The notes beneath the pieces are model-generated. The model did no database searches. It worked only from the letters and a program-made list of their open reading frames with translations, and was not told the origin of the DNA. From Erythrobacter sp. CCH5-A1 (GTDB lineage Bacteria; Pseudomonadota; Alphaproteobacteria; Sphingomonadales; Sphingomonadaceae), in assembly GCF_001557115.1 (NCBI RefSeq), contig NZ_LSKQ01000178.1, positions 1 to 36,883 of the forward strand: a stretch of 36,883 nucleotides of DNA, read 5' to 3'. The translations under genes were made by a program, and so were the position numbers. Below, one piece after another: positions 1 through 7,681 of this stretch. The first letter of the stretch is position 1, and the number at the start of each line of letters is the position of its first letter.

Positions 1-134
1 CAGCCAGCGCAGCGCAGAAATACCCTTGCCAACGGAGAGCCGTCCACACAGGGGTCGATAGCCAAAAATGTCCGCTTTCGGCGACGAAATGGCTGACTCT
101 GCCGCTCGCTTTCTCGTCTCCCCGGACTTGCTTG

Positions 135-221
135 CCCCGGCGCAGGCCGGGGATCCGGGTCCCCGCTGCCTTCCAGCGCGGATGGTGAAAAGGAAAGCGG
201 GGTCCCGGGTCAAGCCCGGGA
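135..221. repeat. Nested palindromic intergenic element
   Basis: Three inverted repeats are nested here. CCCCGGC at 135-141 pairs with GCCGGGG at 146-152. TCCCGGG at 203-209 pairs with CCCGGGA at 215-221. A longer pair, 155-167 with 196-208, matches at 12 of 13 positions around the core CCGGG-T/A-CCCCGCT. The 155-167/196-208 arm shares bases with the second small hairpin, so the two folds would exclude each other. Compact intergenic palindromes of this kind are often dispersed many times in sphingomonad genomes. No second copy is seen in this window, so calling it a repeat family is inference. Confidence 0.45.
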
Positions 222-400
222 AGACGGGGCGTCCAGCCGATTTTCCTACACGCCCTTCAGCCGCTACAATGCGCCCCGGCTCTTTCCCATCGTTGTGCTC
301 GGCCTGCGAGGCCGTTGGATCGCCGGGGCGTGGAACAAGCCCCTGCTCCCCTGTCCGTCCGCTTGTAGACAACGGTCATTGATCGTTGAAAATATTGTCG

Positions 401-442
401 AAAAAGCGGAGGGACAAAGCGGACACGGTGTCCGCTTTGTCC
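401..442 (-). terminator. Probable terminator of the GH97 operon
   Basis: GGACAAAGCGGACA at 412-425 pairs perfectly with TGTCCGCTTTGTCC at 429-442, a 14-bp stem with a 3-base loop. It lies 12 bases past the GH97 stop codon. On the minus strand the stem is followed after six bases by a run of five T (plus-strand A run at 401-405). The gap before the T run is longer than in an ideal intrinsic terminator, so some read-through is possible. Confidence 0.6.
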
Positions 443-454
443 GCCTTCCCGCCC

Positions 455-2530
455 TCACTTCACCGGAATGAACCGCACCGCGACCCCGCCTGACGCCGCC
501 AGATGCACCGCGAAGGTATCGCCGCCCGTCACGACCTTCTCCTCGATCACGATGTCATAGGGGTTATAGTCCCAATGCGCGTGCGGGCCGTCGCGGTAGA
601 TCTGGGCGCGGTATTTCCTGCCCGGTTCGAGGAAGGAGAGCGCGAGCGAAACCTCGCGCGGGTTCTCGTCGGTCAGCGCACCGAGGAACCATTCCTTGGA
701 CTTCCTCCCCTGCCGCGCCATCGCCACCCACTGGCCGACTTCGCCATCCAATGCGATCGACTGCTCCCAGTCGGCTTCCACGTCCTTGATGAACTGGAAG
801 GCGTCGAGGCGCTTCTCGTAATTCTCGGGAAGGTCCGCGGCCATCTGCAGCGGGGAGTAGATCGTCACATAGGTCGCGAGCTGCTTCGCCAGCGTCGTCT
901 GCGGGCGGTTCTTCGGGTCGCCGCGCGGCATGTCGGGGCGGACCGGCGGGCGCTCGTTGGGGCGCAGGTCGAAGATGCCCGGCGTGTAGTCGAACGGCCC
1001 GGCGAGCAGCGCGGTGAAGGACAGCATCGCCTCGTGCGAAGGCGGGTTGGGCGGCGTGCCCCAGGCGTTGAACTCCATCCCCCGCGCGCCTTCACGGCTC
1101 ATCCAGTTGGGATAGGTGCGCCTGAGGCCGGTGTCCTTGACCGGCTCGTGGGTGTCCATGGCGATCTGGCGCTCGGCGGCGGCCTTGATCACGGTCATGT
1201 GGTGGTCGATCATCCGCTGGCTGTCGTAATATTCGTAGTGGCGGATGCCCTTGTCATCGACCCACACCGCATCGCCTGCGTCAGAGACATAGCCAGACTT
1301 GACGTAGTGCGAGCCGATCTTGCGGACGAGATCGAGCCCGGCCTCGAGCTGCTTCTCGTAATTGGTGAGGTTGGCCGAAGTCTCGTGGTGGACGATCAGC
1401 TGGACGCCCTTGGAGGCGGCATATTTGCTGAGGGCCTCGATGTCGTAATCGGGATAGGCCTCGGTGAAGCTGAAGACATCGCCGTTGTTGAACCAGTCGC
1501 CGTCCCAGCCCTTGTTCCAACCTTCGACGAGCACGCCCGAGAAGCCGTGCCTGGCGGCGAAGTCGATGTAGCGCCTGGTCTCTTCGGTGGTGGCGCCGTG
1601 GAACCTGTTGCTCGCCCAGGTGCGGTCGTTGATGTGCATCGCCCACCAGATGCCGATGTACTTGCCCGGCTTGGCCCACGACACATCGCCGAGCTTGTTG
1701 GGCTCGTTGAGGTTGAGAATGATGTCGGAATTGATCAGGCCCACCGCCTTGTCGGCGATCTGGATGGTCCGCCAGGGCGACTGGAAGGGCGCCTTGGTCT
1801 TGACCTTGGGCCCGCCTGCCCAGTTGCGCAGGTTCGCCTGGAAGTTGCCCGGGCGCAGCTGGTCCAGCGACATCGAGGAATAGTCGACCAGCGCCGCCTC
1901 GTGGATCGCCATGTAGATGCCGCCCGGGGTGCGGAAGGTGGACGGCGTGTGCGCGTCGTCGACCTGTCCTGCGGGCGCGATGCGGTAGATATACTCGTTG
2001 CGGTTGAACTCGTCGGAGGGGGTGTACCACATGGTGGTCTTCTCCCCGACGCCGAACTGGGTCAGCTCCTCGACGATGGCGATGTCGCCTTGCAGCGCGG
2101 GCTGCTGCTTCAGCTCGTAGCGGAAGCCGATGCCGGTGTCGAAGGCGCGGAAGCGGACGGTGATGTCGCGCGCGGGGCCGTCGGTTTCGGTGCGGAAGGT
2201 GACGGCGAGCTCGTTGTGCTGGTCGCGCACCAGACGGCGCTCGCCCCAGGGCTGCTCCCAGGTGGTGTCCTGCGAGGCGCGGGTCGATCCGGCAATCGCC
2301 ATGCCGCGCTCGAAGCCGTGGTGTTCGGCGAAGAGCATGCCGAGCAGCGAGGGGGCGATCACCTGCTCGCCATTGTAGCTGACGGCATAGGTGGCGCGGC
2401 CGCCGTCATCGGCGACGGTGACGGTGATCTTCCCGTCGGGCGAGGCGAGCGTGAGGCTCTCTGCAGCAGCGGGGGCAGCCGCCCACGCGATGGCGGCCAG
2501 TGCCACGAGGGATTTCCAGTGCTTCGTCAT
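455..2530 (-). CDS. Exported GH97 alpha-glucosidase (SusB-like)
   Basis: This 691-residue protein belongs to glycoside hydrolase family 97, whose SusB-type members release glucose from maltose and maltodextrins. A signal peptide (MTKHWKSLVALAAIAW..., Ala-rich cleavage region near residues 21-24) predicts a periplasmic enzyme. An N-terminal beta-sandwich (about 25-275) is followed by the catalytic barrel (about 285-585) and a C-terminal sheet domain. HHETS carries Glu383, THEP carries Glu462, and SREGARGMEF carries Glu480 and Glu486. The 18- and 6-residue spacings of the last three match SusB Glu508/Glu526/Glu532, pointing to the inverting glucosidase type rather than the retaining galactosidase branch. 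The reading frame is open further upstream, but that part overlaps the amylase gene. The ATG at 2530 follows an AAGGAGAGG ribosome site. It is the last gene of a three-gene operon, 38 bases after the amylase. Confidence 0.93.
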   Translation of the reverse strand: MTKHWKSLVALAAIAWAAAPAAAESLTLASPDGKITVTVADDGGRATYAVSYNGEQVIAPSLLGMLFAEHHGFERGMAIAGSTRASQDTTWEQPWGERRLVRDQHNELAVTFRTETDGPARDITVRFRAFDTGIGFRYELKQQPALQGDIAIVEELTQFGVGEKTTMWYTPSDEFNRNEYIYRIAPAGQVDDAHTPSTFRTPGGIYMAIHEAALVDYSSMSLDQLRPGNFQANLRNWAGGPKVKTKAPFQSPWRTIQIADKAVGLINSDIILNLNEPNKLGDVSWAKPGKYIGIWWAMHINDRTWASNRFHGATTEETRRYIDFAARHGFSGVLVEGWNKGWDGDWFNNGDVFSFTEAYPDYDIEALSKYAASKGVQLIVHHETSANLTNYEKQLEAGLDLVRKIGSHYVKSGYVSDAGDAVWVDDKGIRHYEYYDSQRMIDHHMTVIKAAAERQIAMDTHEPVKDTGLRRTYPNWMSREGARGMEFNAWGTPPNPPSHEAMLSFTALLAGPFDYTPGIFDLRPNERPPVRPDMPRGDPKNRPQTTLAKQLATYVTIYSPLQMAADLPENYEKRLDAFQFIKDVEADWEQSIALDGEVGQWVAMARQGRKSKEWFLGALTDENPREVSLALSFLEPGRKYRAQIYRDGPHAHWDYNPYDIVIEEKVVTGGDTFAVHLAASGGVAVRFIPVK

Positions 2531-2568
2531 GCGTCCTCTCCTTGCAGGCCTTCGGGGGGCGGCCTGCC

Positions 2569-3933
2569 TCACTTGGTCTCGGTGTAGATGCGGTAGCCCC
2601 ATGCGGGCAGATCGAGGCTCTCGCCGCCAGCGAAGAGCGCGGGCGCGCCGGTCATCGCGTCGGTGTAGCTGCCGTGGTGGCGCGCTTGGCTGAAGGTGAT
2701 GCTCTGCGGGCGGGGGCTGAGGTTGAAGACCGCGAAGACCCGCGCGCCCTTCTCCCCCCGCGTGAAGGCATAGACGTCGGCGGCTGCGCTGTTGGGCACC
2801 TCGACCATCGCCGCCCCGAAGCGGCCGTTGTGGAGCGCCGGGTTCGCGGTCTTCAGGGCGATGAGCTTGCGGAACAGGGGGTCGTAGCGGCCCTCCTTCC
2901 ACACGATCGGGTCGCGCTCGAAGAACTTCAGCTGGCGGTTGTTGTCGGCCTCCTGCCCGTTGTAGATCAGCGGCAGGCCGGAGCCAACGAAGGAGAGCGC
3001 GATCGCCGCCTCGTAGGCCGGGCCGTAGATTTGCGCCGCCACCCCGTCCCACGAATTCTGGTCGTGGTTCTCGGTATAGACCATCCGCATCGCCGCGCGC
3101 GGCCAGGTTTCCTGCTGCTCGTTGTAATAGCCGCGGATCGGCCCGGCGCCCTCGCCGCTCTTGGCGAGCTTCTGGAAGGCTTCCTTCCATTTCCACGCGT
3201 AGGTCGCGTCGAAGGAGCGGGCGTGGAGATCGCGCTGCTCCCATTCGGCGAGCAGGAAGACCGGTTTGATGGCGTCGAGCTGCGCCCGCGCCGTTTCCCA
3301 GAAATCGGTCGGCACCCAGCCCGCGACGTCGCAGCGGAACCCGTCGACCCCGTATTCGCGCACCCAGAAGGCGAGGCTTTCAGTCATGTATTGGCGGAGG
3401 CCGGCCTGCGAGTAGTCAAAATCGGCGACGTCGCTCCAGTCCGTGCCCGCAGGCGACATCATCGCGCCTTCGGGGGTGCGGGTGTACCATTCGGGATGGC
3501 TCCGGGTCAGCGGGTTGTCATAGGCCGAATGGTTGGCGACCCAGTCGAGGATCACCTTCAGCCCCAGCCGGTGCGCCTCGTCGACGAAGGCGCGGAACTC
3601 GGCCTCGGTGCCCAGCTCCGGGTTGACCGCGCGGTAATCGCGCACCGCATAGGGGCTGCCGAGCGTGCCCTTGCGGTTCACCTCGCCGATGGGGTGGACC
3701 GGCATCAGCCAGATGATGTCCACGCCCATTGCCGCGAGGCGGGGCAGCTGCTTCTGCGCGGCCTTGAAGGTGCCCTCTGGGGTGAACTGGCGGGTGTTGA
3801 TCTGGTAAAGCACCGCATCGCGCGTCCAATCGGCATTCTGCACTTCGACCACATCGCGGGGCGTATAATCGGGCTCCGCCAGAGCGGGAAAGGCGATCAG
3901 CGCACCCGCAAGCAAACTCAGGGCGAACCGCAT
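2569..3933 (-). CDS. Exported GH13 alpha-amylase-family hydrolase
   Basis: This 454-residue protein has a signal peptide (MRFALSLLAGALIAFPALAE) followed by a GH13 barrel. Conserved region I is DWVANH at 130-135. Region II, GFRCDVAG, places the nucleophile at Asp202. Region III, FLLAEWEQ, places the acid/base at Glu230. Region IV, TENHDQNS, supplies Asp291. It should cut alpha-1,4-glucans or maltodextrins in the periplasm; exact specificity cannot be read from the motifs. Its ATG shares one base with the stop of the transporter gene (TGATG), implying translational coupling. An open frame continues upstream, but that stretch is the out-of-frame transporter gene. The C-terminus ends in the beta domain (LDLPAWGYRIYTETK) typical of complete enzymes. 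Confidence 0.9.
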   Translation of the reverse strand: MRFALSLLAGALIAFPALAEPDYTPRDVVEVQNADWTRDAVLYQINTRQFTPEGTFKAAQKQLPRLAAMGVDIIWLMPVHPIGEVNRKGTLGSPYAVRDYRAVNPELGTEAEFRAFVDEAHRLGLKVILDWVANHSAYDNPLTRSHPEWYTRTPEGAMMSPAGTDWSDVADFDYSQAGLRQYMTESLAFWVREYGVDGFRCDVAGWVPTDFWETARAQLDAIKPVFLLAEWEQRDLHARSFDATYAWKWKEAFQKLAKSGEGAGPIRGYYNEQQETWPRAAMRMVYTENHDQNSWDGVAAQIYGPAYEAAIALSFVGSGLPLIYNGQEADNNRQLKFFERDPIVWKEGRYDPLFRKLIALKTANPALHNGRFGAAMVEVPNSAAADVYAFTRGEKGARVFAVFNLSPRPQSITFSQARHHGSYTDAMTGAPALFAGGESLDLPAWGYRIYTETK

Positions 3934-5525
3934 CACGCCTGCCCCGCCACGGGCTGCAGCGCCCGCGCGCCCTCGCCATCGGCGACGAAGAAGGTCGCGA
4001 CCGCCCCCAGCACCATGCTCACCGCCGAAATCGCCATCGCCCAGATCGGGTGGCCGCCGAACAGGTTGGTCAGCAGGAACCCGAGCAAGGTCGAGGCGAG
4101 GAGCTGCGGCACGACGATGAAGATGTTGAACACCCCCATGTAAATGCCCATCTTTTCCTGCGGCACGCAGCCCGCAAGGATCGCATAGGGCATCGACACG
4201 ATCGAGGCCCAGGCGATGCCGATGCCGATTTGCGGGATCCACAGAAGCGCCGGATCGCGCACCAGCAGCACCGCGGCAAAGCCCGCCGCGCCCATCAAGA
4301 GGTTGATGGCGTGGAGGCGGCAGCGGTCGATCCTAGCGGCGATCATCACGAAGCCGAGGGCGGCGGCGGCGGCGAGGCCGTTTCTGACCGATCCCATCAG
4401 GCTCCACCAGTCGGCCCCGTTCTGGTAGGCGGCGCTCGCGGCATCGCTCGCGCCGAAGTGGTATTCGGTGACCCCCGGCGTGCCGTAGATCCACAGGCCA
4501 AACATCCCGAACCAGCTGAAGAACTGCACCACCGCGAGTTGGCGCATGGTGCGCGGCATGGCGAAAAGGTCCGTGACGACCTCCATGAAGCCGCTCTCTT
4601 CGCGGCCTGCCCCGCGCAAGGCGCCCGCGATCAGCTGAACGATCCCGAACCCTGCGACCAGCGCGGCGAGGACATAGATGTCCTTGGCAATCTCGATCGT
4701 GCCGAGGAAAGCAGGTCGCGGCTCGCTGCGGGCGAAGGCGACGAAGGCTGCGATGGCGAGGCCCGCGATCACCCACAGCATCCCGCCGCTGGTGAACTGT
4801 GCCGCCGTCCGCGCCGCAGCGCCCTCGGTATTGCGCGGAGTGTCTGCGCGCGCGGCCTCGAAACTGGCGAGCTCTTCGGGCGAATATTCCTTGGTGGTGA
4901 ACACCGTCCACATCACCGCCGCCAGTAGCGCCGCGCCGCCGATGTAGAACGACCAATGCACGGTCTCGGGGATCATCCCCTCGGGCGCGGTATTGCTGAG
5001 GCCCAGCCAGTTGGTCATCACCCACGGCAAGGCCCCCGCCATCACCGCGCCTGCGCCGATGAAGAAGCTCTGCATTGCATAGCCCATCGTCCGCTGACGG
5101 TCGGGCAGGTTGTCGCCGACGAAGGCGCGGAATGGCTCCATCGTGATATTGAGCGAGGCGTCCATCACCCACAGCATGCCCGCAGCGACCCACCACACCG
5201 GCGCATTGGGCATGATGAACAGGGCAAGGCTGGCGAGCAGCGCGCCGACCAGGAAGAACGGGCGGCGGCGGCCGAAGCGCGGGCTCCAGGTCTTGTCGGA
5301 CAGGTGGCCGATGATCGGCTGCACGATCAGCCCTGTCATAGGTGCCGCGATCCACAGCAAAGCGAGGCTTTCTACCTCAACGCCCAAGGTCTGGAAGATG
5401 CGGCTGACATTGCCGTTTTGGAGCTCGAACCCGATCTGGATTCCAAGGAACCCGAAACTCATGTTCCAGATCTGCCCCGCGCTCAGCGCAGGCTTGTGGC
5501 CGACGTGCGTCATGGTCGCTTTCAT
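3933..5525 (-). CDS. MFS sugar transporter, probable maltose/maltodextrin importer
   Basis: This 530-residue protein has about twelve hydrophobic helices and the MFS loop signature GHLSDKTWSPRFGRRRPFF between helices 2 and 3, as in sucrose- and maltose-type carriers (SLC45/GPH-like). Caulobacter and related bacteria use an inner-membrane carrier of this kind together with a TonB-dependent maltodextrin receptor. It would bring in the maltose or glucose produced by the co-transcribed GH13 and GH97 enzymes; substrate is inferred from context. A charged loop around residues 210-245 and two long helices (AGLAIAAFVAFA, IYVLAALVAGFGIVQLIAGAL) enlarge the middle. Two ATGs lie four codons apart. The first (5525) sits just after a GGGAGAGGG stretch and is preferred. 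Confidence 0.88.
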   Translation of the reverse strand: MKATMTHVGHKPALSAGQIWNMSFGFLGIQIGFELQNGNVSRIFQTLGVEVESLALLWIAAPMTGLIVQPIIGHLSDKTWSPRFGRRRPFFLVGALLASLALFIMPNAPVWWVAAGMLWVMDASLNITMEPFRAFVGDNLPDRQRTMGYAMQSFFIGAGAVMAGALPWVMTNWLGLSNTAPEGMIPETVHWSFYIGGAALLAAVMWTVFTTKEYSPEELASFEAARADTPRNTEGAAARTAAQFTSGGMLWVIAGLAIAAFVAFARSEPRPAFLGTIEIAKDIYVLAALVAGFGIVQLIAGALRGAGREESGFMEVVTDLFAMPRTMRQLAVVQFFSWFGMFGLWIYGTPGVTEYHFGASDAASAAYQNGADWWSLMGSVRNGLAAAAALGFVMIAARIDRCRLHAINLLMGAAGFAAVLLVRDPALLWIPQIGIGIAWASIVSMPYAILAGCVPQEKMGIYMGVFNIFIVVPQLLASTLLGFLLTNLFGGHPIWAMAISAVSMVLGAVATFFVADGEGARALQPVAGQA

Positions 5526-5827
5526 CCCTCTCCCGCCGCGCCGCCCGGCAAGGCGTGACGCGGCCCGGCCTTTTCGCCTATGCTCCCGTCTCTCATGTCC
5601 GGTAAAGCGGCATGGCGTGGCCGGGGCCTAGTCTGGACGGCCTGCAAAAATTTGCAAGAAACTTTGCGATTTGCGGCAGGAAAAATCGGCAGCTCGTCGC
5701 TCTCCTCCATTCTTTCCCAAGCAAATCAAATGGCTTGAACAGGCATCACCGGTCGCGAGAGGGGCGTCACAAAGATTTGCAAAAACTTTCCCAAAGTGTC
5801 ACAACCTGCGCCGGAGGGAGTTGGACG
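5526..5827. promoter_or_regulatory. Divergent promoter region of the maltodextrin operons
   Basis: This 302-base gap separates the transporter operon (leftward) from the amylase operon (rightward). It is noticeably AT-richer than the flanking genes between about 5640 and 5800. It contains the palindrome TGCAAA-AA-TTTGCA (5643-5656) and a near-repeated string: ATTTGCAAGAAACTTT at 5650-5665 and ATTTGCAAAAACTTT at 5775-5789. These are candidate regulator sites. I could not define -35/-10 boxes with confidence. A GGAGGGAG ribosome site precedes the rightward start at 5828. Confidence 0.6.
5643..5656. promoter_or_regulatory. Candidate operator TGCAAA-AA-TTTGCA
   Basis: Two perfect 6-base arms (TGCAAA and TTTGCA) flank the bases AA, giving a 14-base site with the TG...CA ends and AA/TT positions common in LacI-family operators, but without the central CG. 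It is 118 bases upstream of the transporter start and 172 upstream of the amylase start. The same architecture with GT in the centre recurs at 15473-15488. The binding protein is unproven; the LacI regulator in this locus is the obvious candidate. Confidence 0.5.
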
Positions 5828-7681
5828 ATGAAGCGAATCTTCGCGACGGCTGCGGCTGTGCTGTGCGCAGGCACCGCCCTTATGGGGACACCACTGGCGG
5901 CCGAGACGCCCGCCGCGCCGGCTCCCGCGGCCGCTCCCCTCGCCGAACGCGCGCTCGAGGACGAGATCATCTATTTCGTCCTGCCCGACCGCTTTGCCAA
6001 TGGCGATCCCGCCAACGACAAGGGCGGCCTCAAGGGCGGCCCCTTCCAGCACGGCTTCGACCCGACCCACAAGGGCTTCTACCACGGCGGCGACCTCAAG
6101 GGGCTGACGGCGAAGCTCGACTATATCCAGGGCATGGGCGTCACCGCGATCTGGTTCGCGCCGATCTTCAAGAACAAGCCCGTCCAGGGCATGCCCGGGC
6201 AGGAGAGCGCGGGCTACCACGGCTACTGGGTGACCGATTTCACCCAGGTCGATCCGCATTTCGGCACCAATGCCGAGTTCAAGGCCTTCGTCGATGCCGC
6301 CCATGCGCGGGGCATGAAGGTCTACATGGACATCATCATCAACCACACCGCCGACGTGATCGGCTATGCCGAGGGCGAGGCGGCAGGCTACCGCTATCGC
6401 AGCAAGGGCGAATATCCCTTCAGCCGCCGCGGCGGGCCGAAGGGCAAGCCGATCAACGAGGGCTTCGCGGGCGATTCCGATGCCGATCCGGCCAACTGGG
6501 CCAGGCTCACCGACCCCACCTTCGCCTACACCCCGGTCGTGCCCGAGGCGGAAAAGAACGTGAAGGTCCCCGCCTGGCTCAATGACGTGACGCTCTACCA
6601 CAACCGCGGCAATTCGCACTGGGTGGGAGAGAGCAGCCTCTACGGCGACTTCTCGGGGCTCGACGATCTCGCCACCGAGAACCCGCGCGTGGTCAGCGGG
6701 ATGATCGAGATTTTCGGCCAGTGGATCGACGATTACGGCATCGACGGCTACCGCATCGACACCGCCAAGCACGTGAACCCGGAGTTCTGGCAGGCCTTCA
6801 CTCCGACGATCCTCAAGCGCGCCCATGACAAGGGAATCAAGCACTTCCACATCTTCGGCGAGATCGCCTACGAGGAACCGACCGCGACGCTCGCCGCGCA
6901 GGTGATGGCCGAGAGCGGCCTGCCCTATGCGCTCGACATGGGCTTCGCCAAGGCCGCGCAGATGGTCGCCAGCGGCAAGGCCGGCCCGCGGCTGATGGCC
7001 GAATTCCTCCAGCAGGACGCGATCTACCCCGGCGGCGCGAAGACCGCGCTGGGCCTGCCGACCTTCCTCGGCAACCACGATTTCGGGCGCTTTTCGATGT
7101 TCGTGCGAGACATGAGCGGCAATGCCGACGAGGCCAAGCTGCTCGCCCGCGTGAAGCTCGGCCATGCGATGATGTTCCTGCTGCGCGGGGTGCCCACGGT
7201 CTATTACGGGGACGAACAGGGCTTCATTTCCGACGGCAACGACCAGCTGGCGCGCGAGGACATGTTCCCCAGCAAGGTCGCCGCCTACAACGACAACAAC
7301 CTTGTCGGTAGCGATGCGACCACCGCGCAGGACAATTTCGATCCTGCCCACCCGCTGTACCGTCTGATCGCCGAGCTTTCCGCCGCCCGCACCGCTTCGC
7401 CCGCGCTGCGCCGCGGCCTCACCACGGTGCGCGCCTTCACCGAAACCGGCCCCGGCCTCCTCGCGGTCGAGCGCCACGACCCCGCAACCGGACAGCGCGT
7501 CCTCGCCCTGTTCAACACCGGCGAAAGCCCACTTTCGCAAAGCATCGAGGTCAGCTACGCGGCCCGCGGCGTCGCGCCGCTGGTCGGCCCCTGCCCCGCC
7601 GCGCTCGCCGCGCCGGGATCGGTCAAGGTCAGCCTGCCCGCCTTCGGCTTTGCCGCCTGCATTCTGGAGACCGACAAGTAA
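5828..7681 (+). CDS. Exported GH13 alpha-amylase (SusA/MalS-like)
   Basis: This 617-residue protein carries a signal peptide (MKRIFATAAAVLCAGTALMG..., cleavage near residue 25), an Ala/Pro linker and a GH13 barrel. Region I is IINHT at 170-174. GYRIDTAKH gives nucleophile Asp311, HIFGEIAYE gives Glu345, and FLGNHDFGR gives Asp418. The long insert between residues 175 and 270 resembles periplasmic amylases that act on linear or cyclic maltodextrins. The open frame extends upstream, but the ATG at 5828 has a GGAGGGAG ribosome site about eight bases away and begins the signal peptide. The stop overlaps the next start by one base (TAATG). It is the first gene of the rightward operon and probably shares regulation with the divergent transporter operon. 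Confidence 0.92.
   Translation: MKRIFATAAAVLCAGTALMGTPLAAETPAAPAPAAAPLAERALEDEIIYFVLPDRFANGDPANDKGGLKGGPFQHGFDPTHKGFYHGGDLKGLTAKLDYIQGMGVTAIWFAPIFKNKPVQGMPGQESAGYHGYWVTDFTQVDPHFGTNAEFKAFVDAAHARGMKVYMDIIINHTADVIGYAEGEAAGYRYRSKGEYPFSRRGGPKGKPINEGFAGDSDADPANWARLTDPTFAYTPVVPEAEKNVKVPAWLNDVTLYHNRGNSHWVGESSLYGDFSGLDDLATENPRVVSGMIEIFGQWIDDYGIDGYRIDTAKHVNPEFWQAFTPTILKRAHDKGIKHFHIFGEIAYEEPTATLAAQVMAESGLPYALDMGFAKAAQMVASGKAGPRLMAEFLQQDAIYPGGAKTALGLPTFLGNHDFGRFSMFVRDMSGNADEAKLLARVKLGHAMMFLLRGVPTVYYGDEQGFISDGNDQLAREDMFPSKVAAYNDNNLVGSDATTAQDNFDPAHPLYRLIAELSAARTASPALRRGLTTVRAFTETGPGLLAVERHDPATGQRVLALFNTGESPLSQSIEVSYAARGVAPLVGPCPAALAAPGSVKVSLPAFGFAACILETDK

Larger units (their letters stand above)
1..454. 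other. Intergenic region downstream of the GH97 gene
   Basis: I see no convincing gene here. The short open frames lack a plausible ribosome site and read as low-complexity Arg/Pro/Gly-rich shadow peptides. The stretch holds a nested palindromic element (135-221) and a hairpin immediately after the GH97 stop codon (412-442), each listed separately. Whether another gene ends just to the left of the window cannot be seen. Confidence 0.5.

Noticed and set aside
68..382. Possible 104-residue plus-strand gene at the window start
   Set aside because: It runs through the palindromic element, has no ribosome site and no recognisable protein features.
503..2587. Long plus-strand open frame opposite the GH97 gene
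   Set aside because: Antisense frame produced by high GC codon bias; its translation is low-complexity (Val/Gly/Arg/Asp) with no domain, while the minus strand encodes a clear enzyme.
2531..3244. N-terminal extension of the GH97 frame up to 3244
   Set aside because: It overlaps the amylase gene in another frame, reads as Arg/Gly-rich shadow peptide, and the ATG at 2530 has both a signal peptide and a ribosome site.
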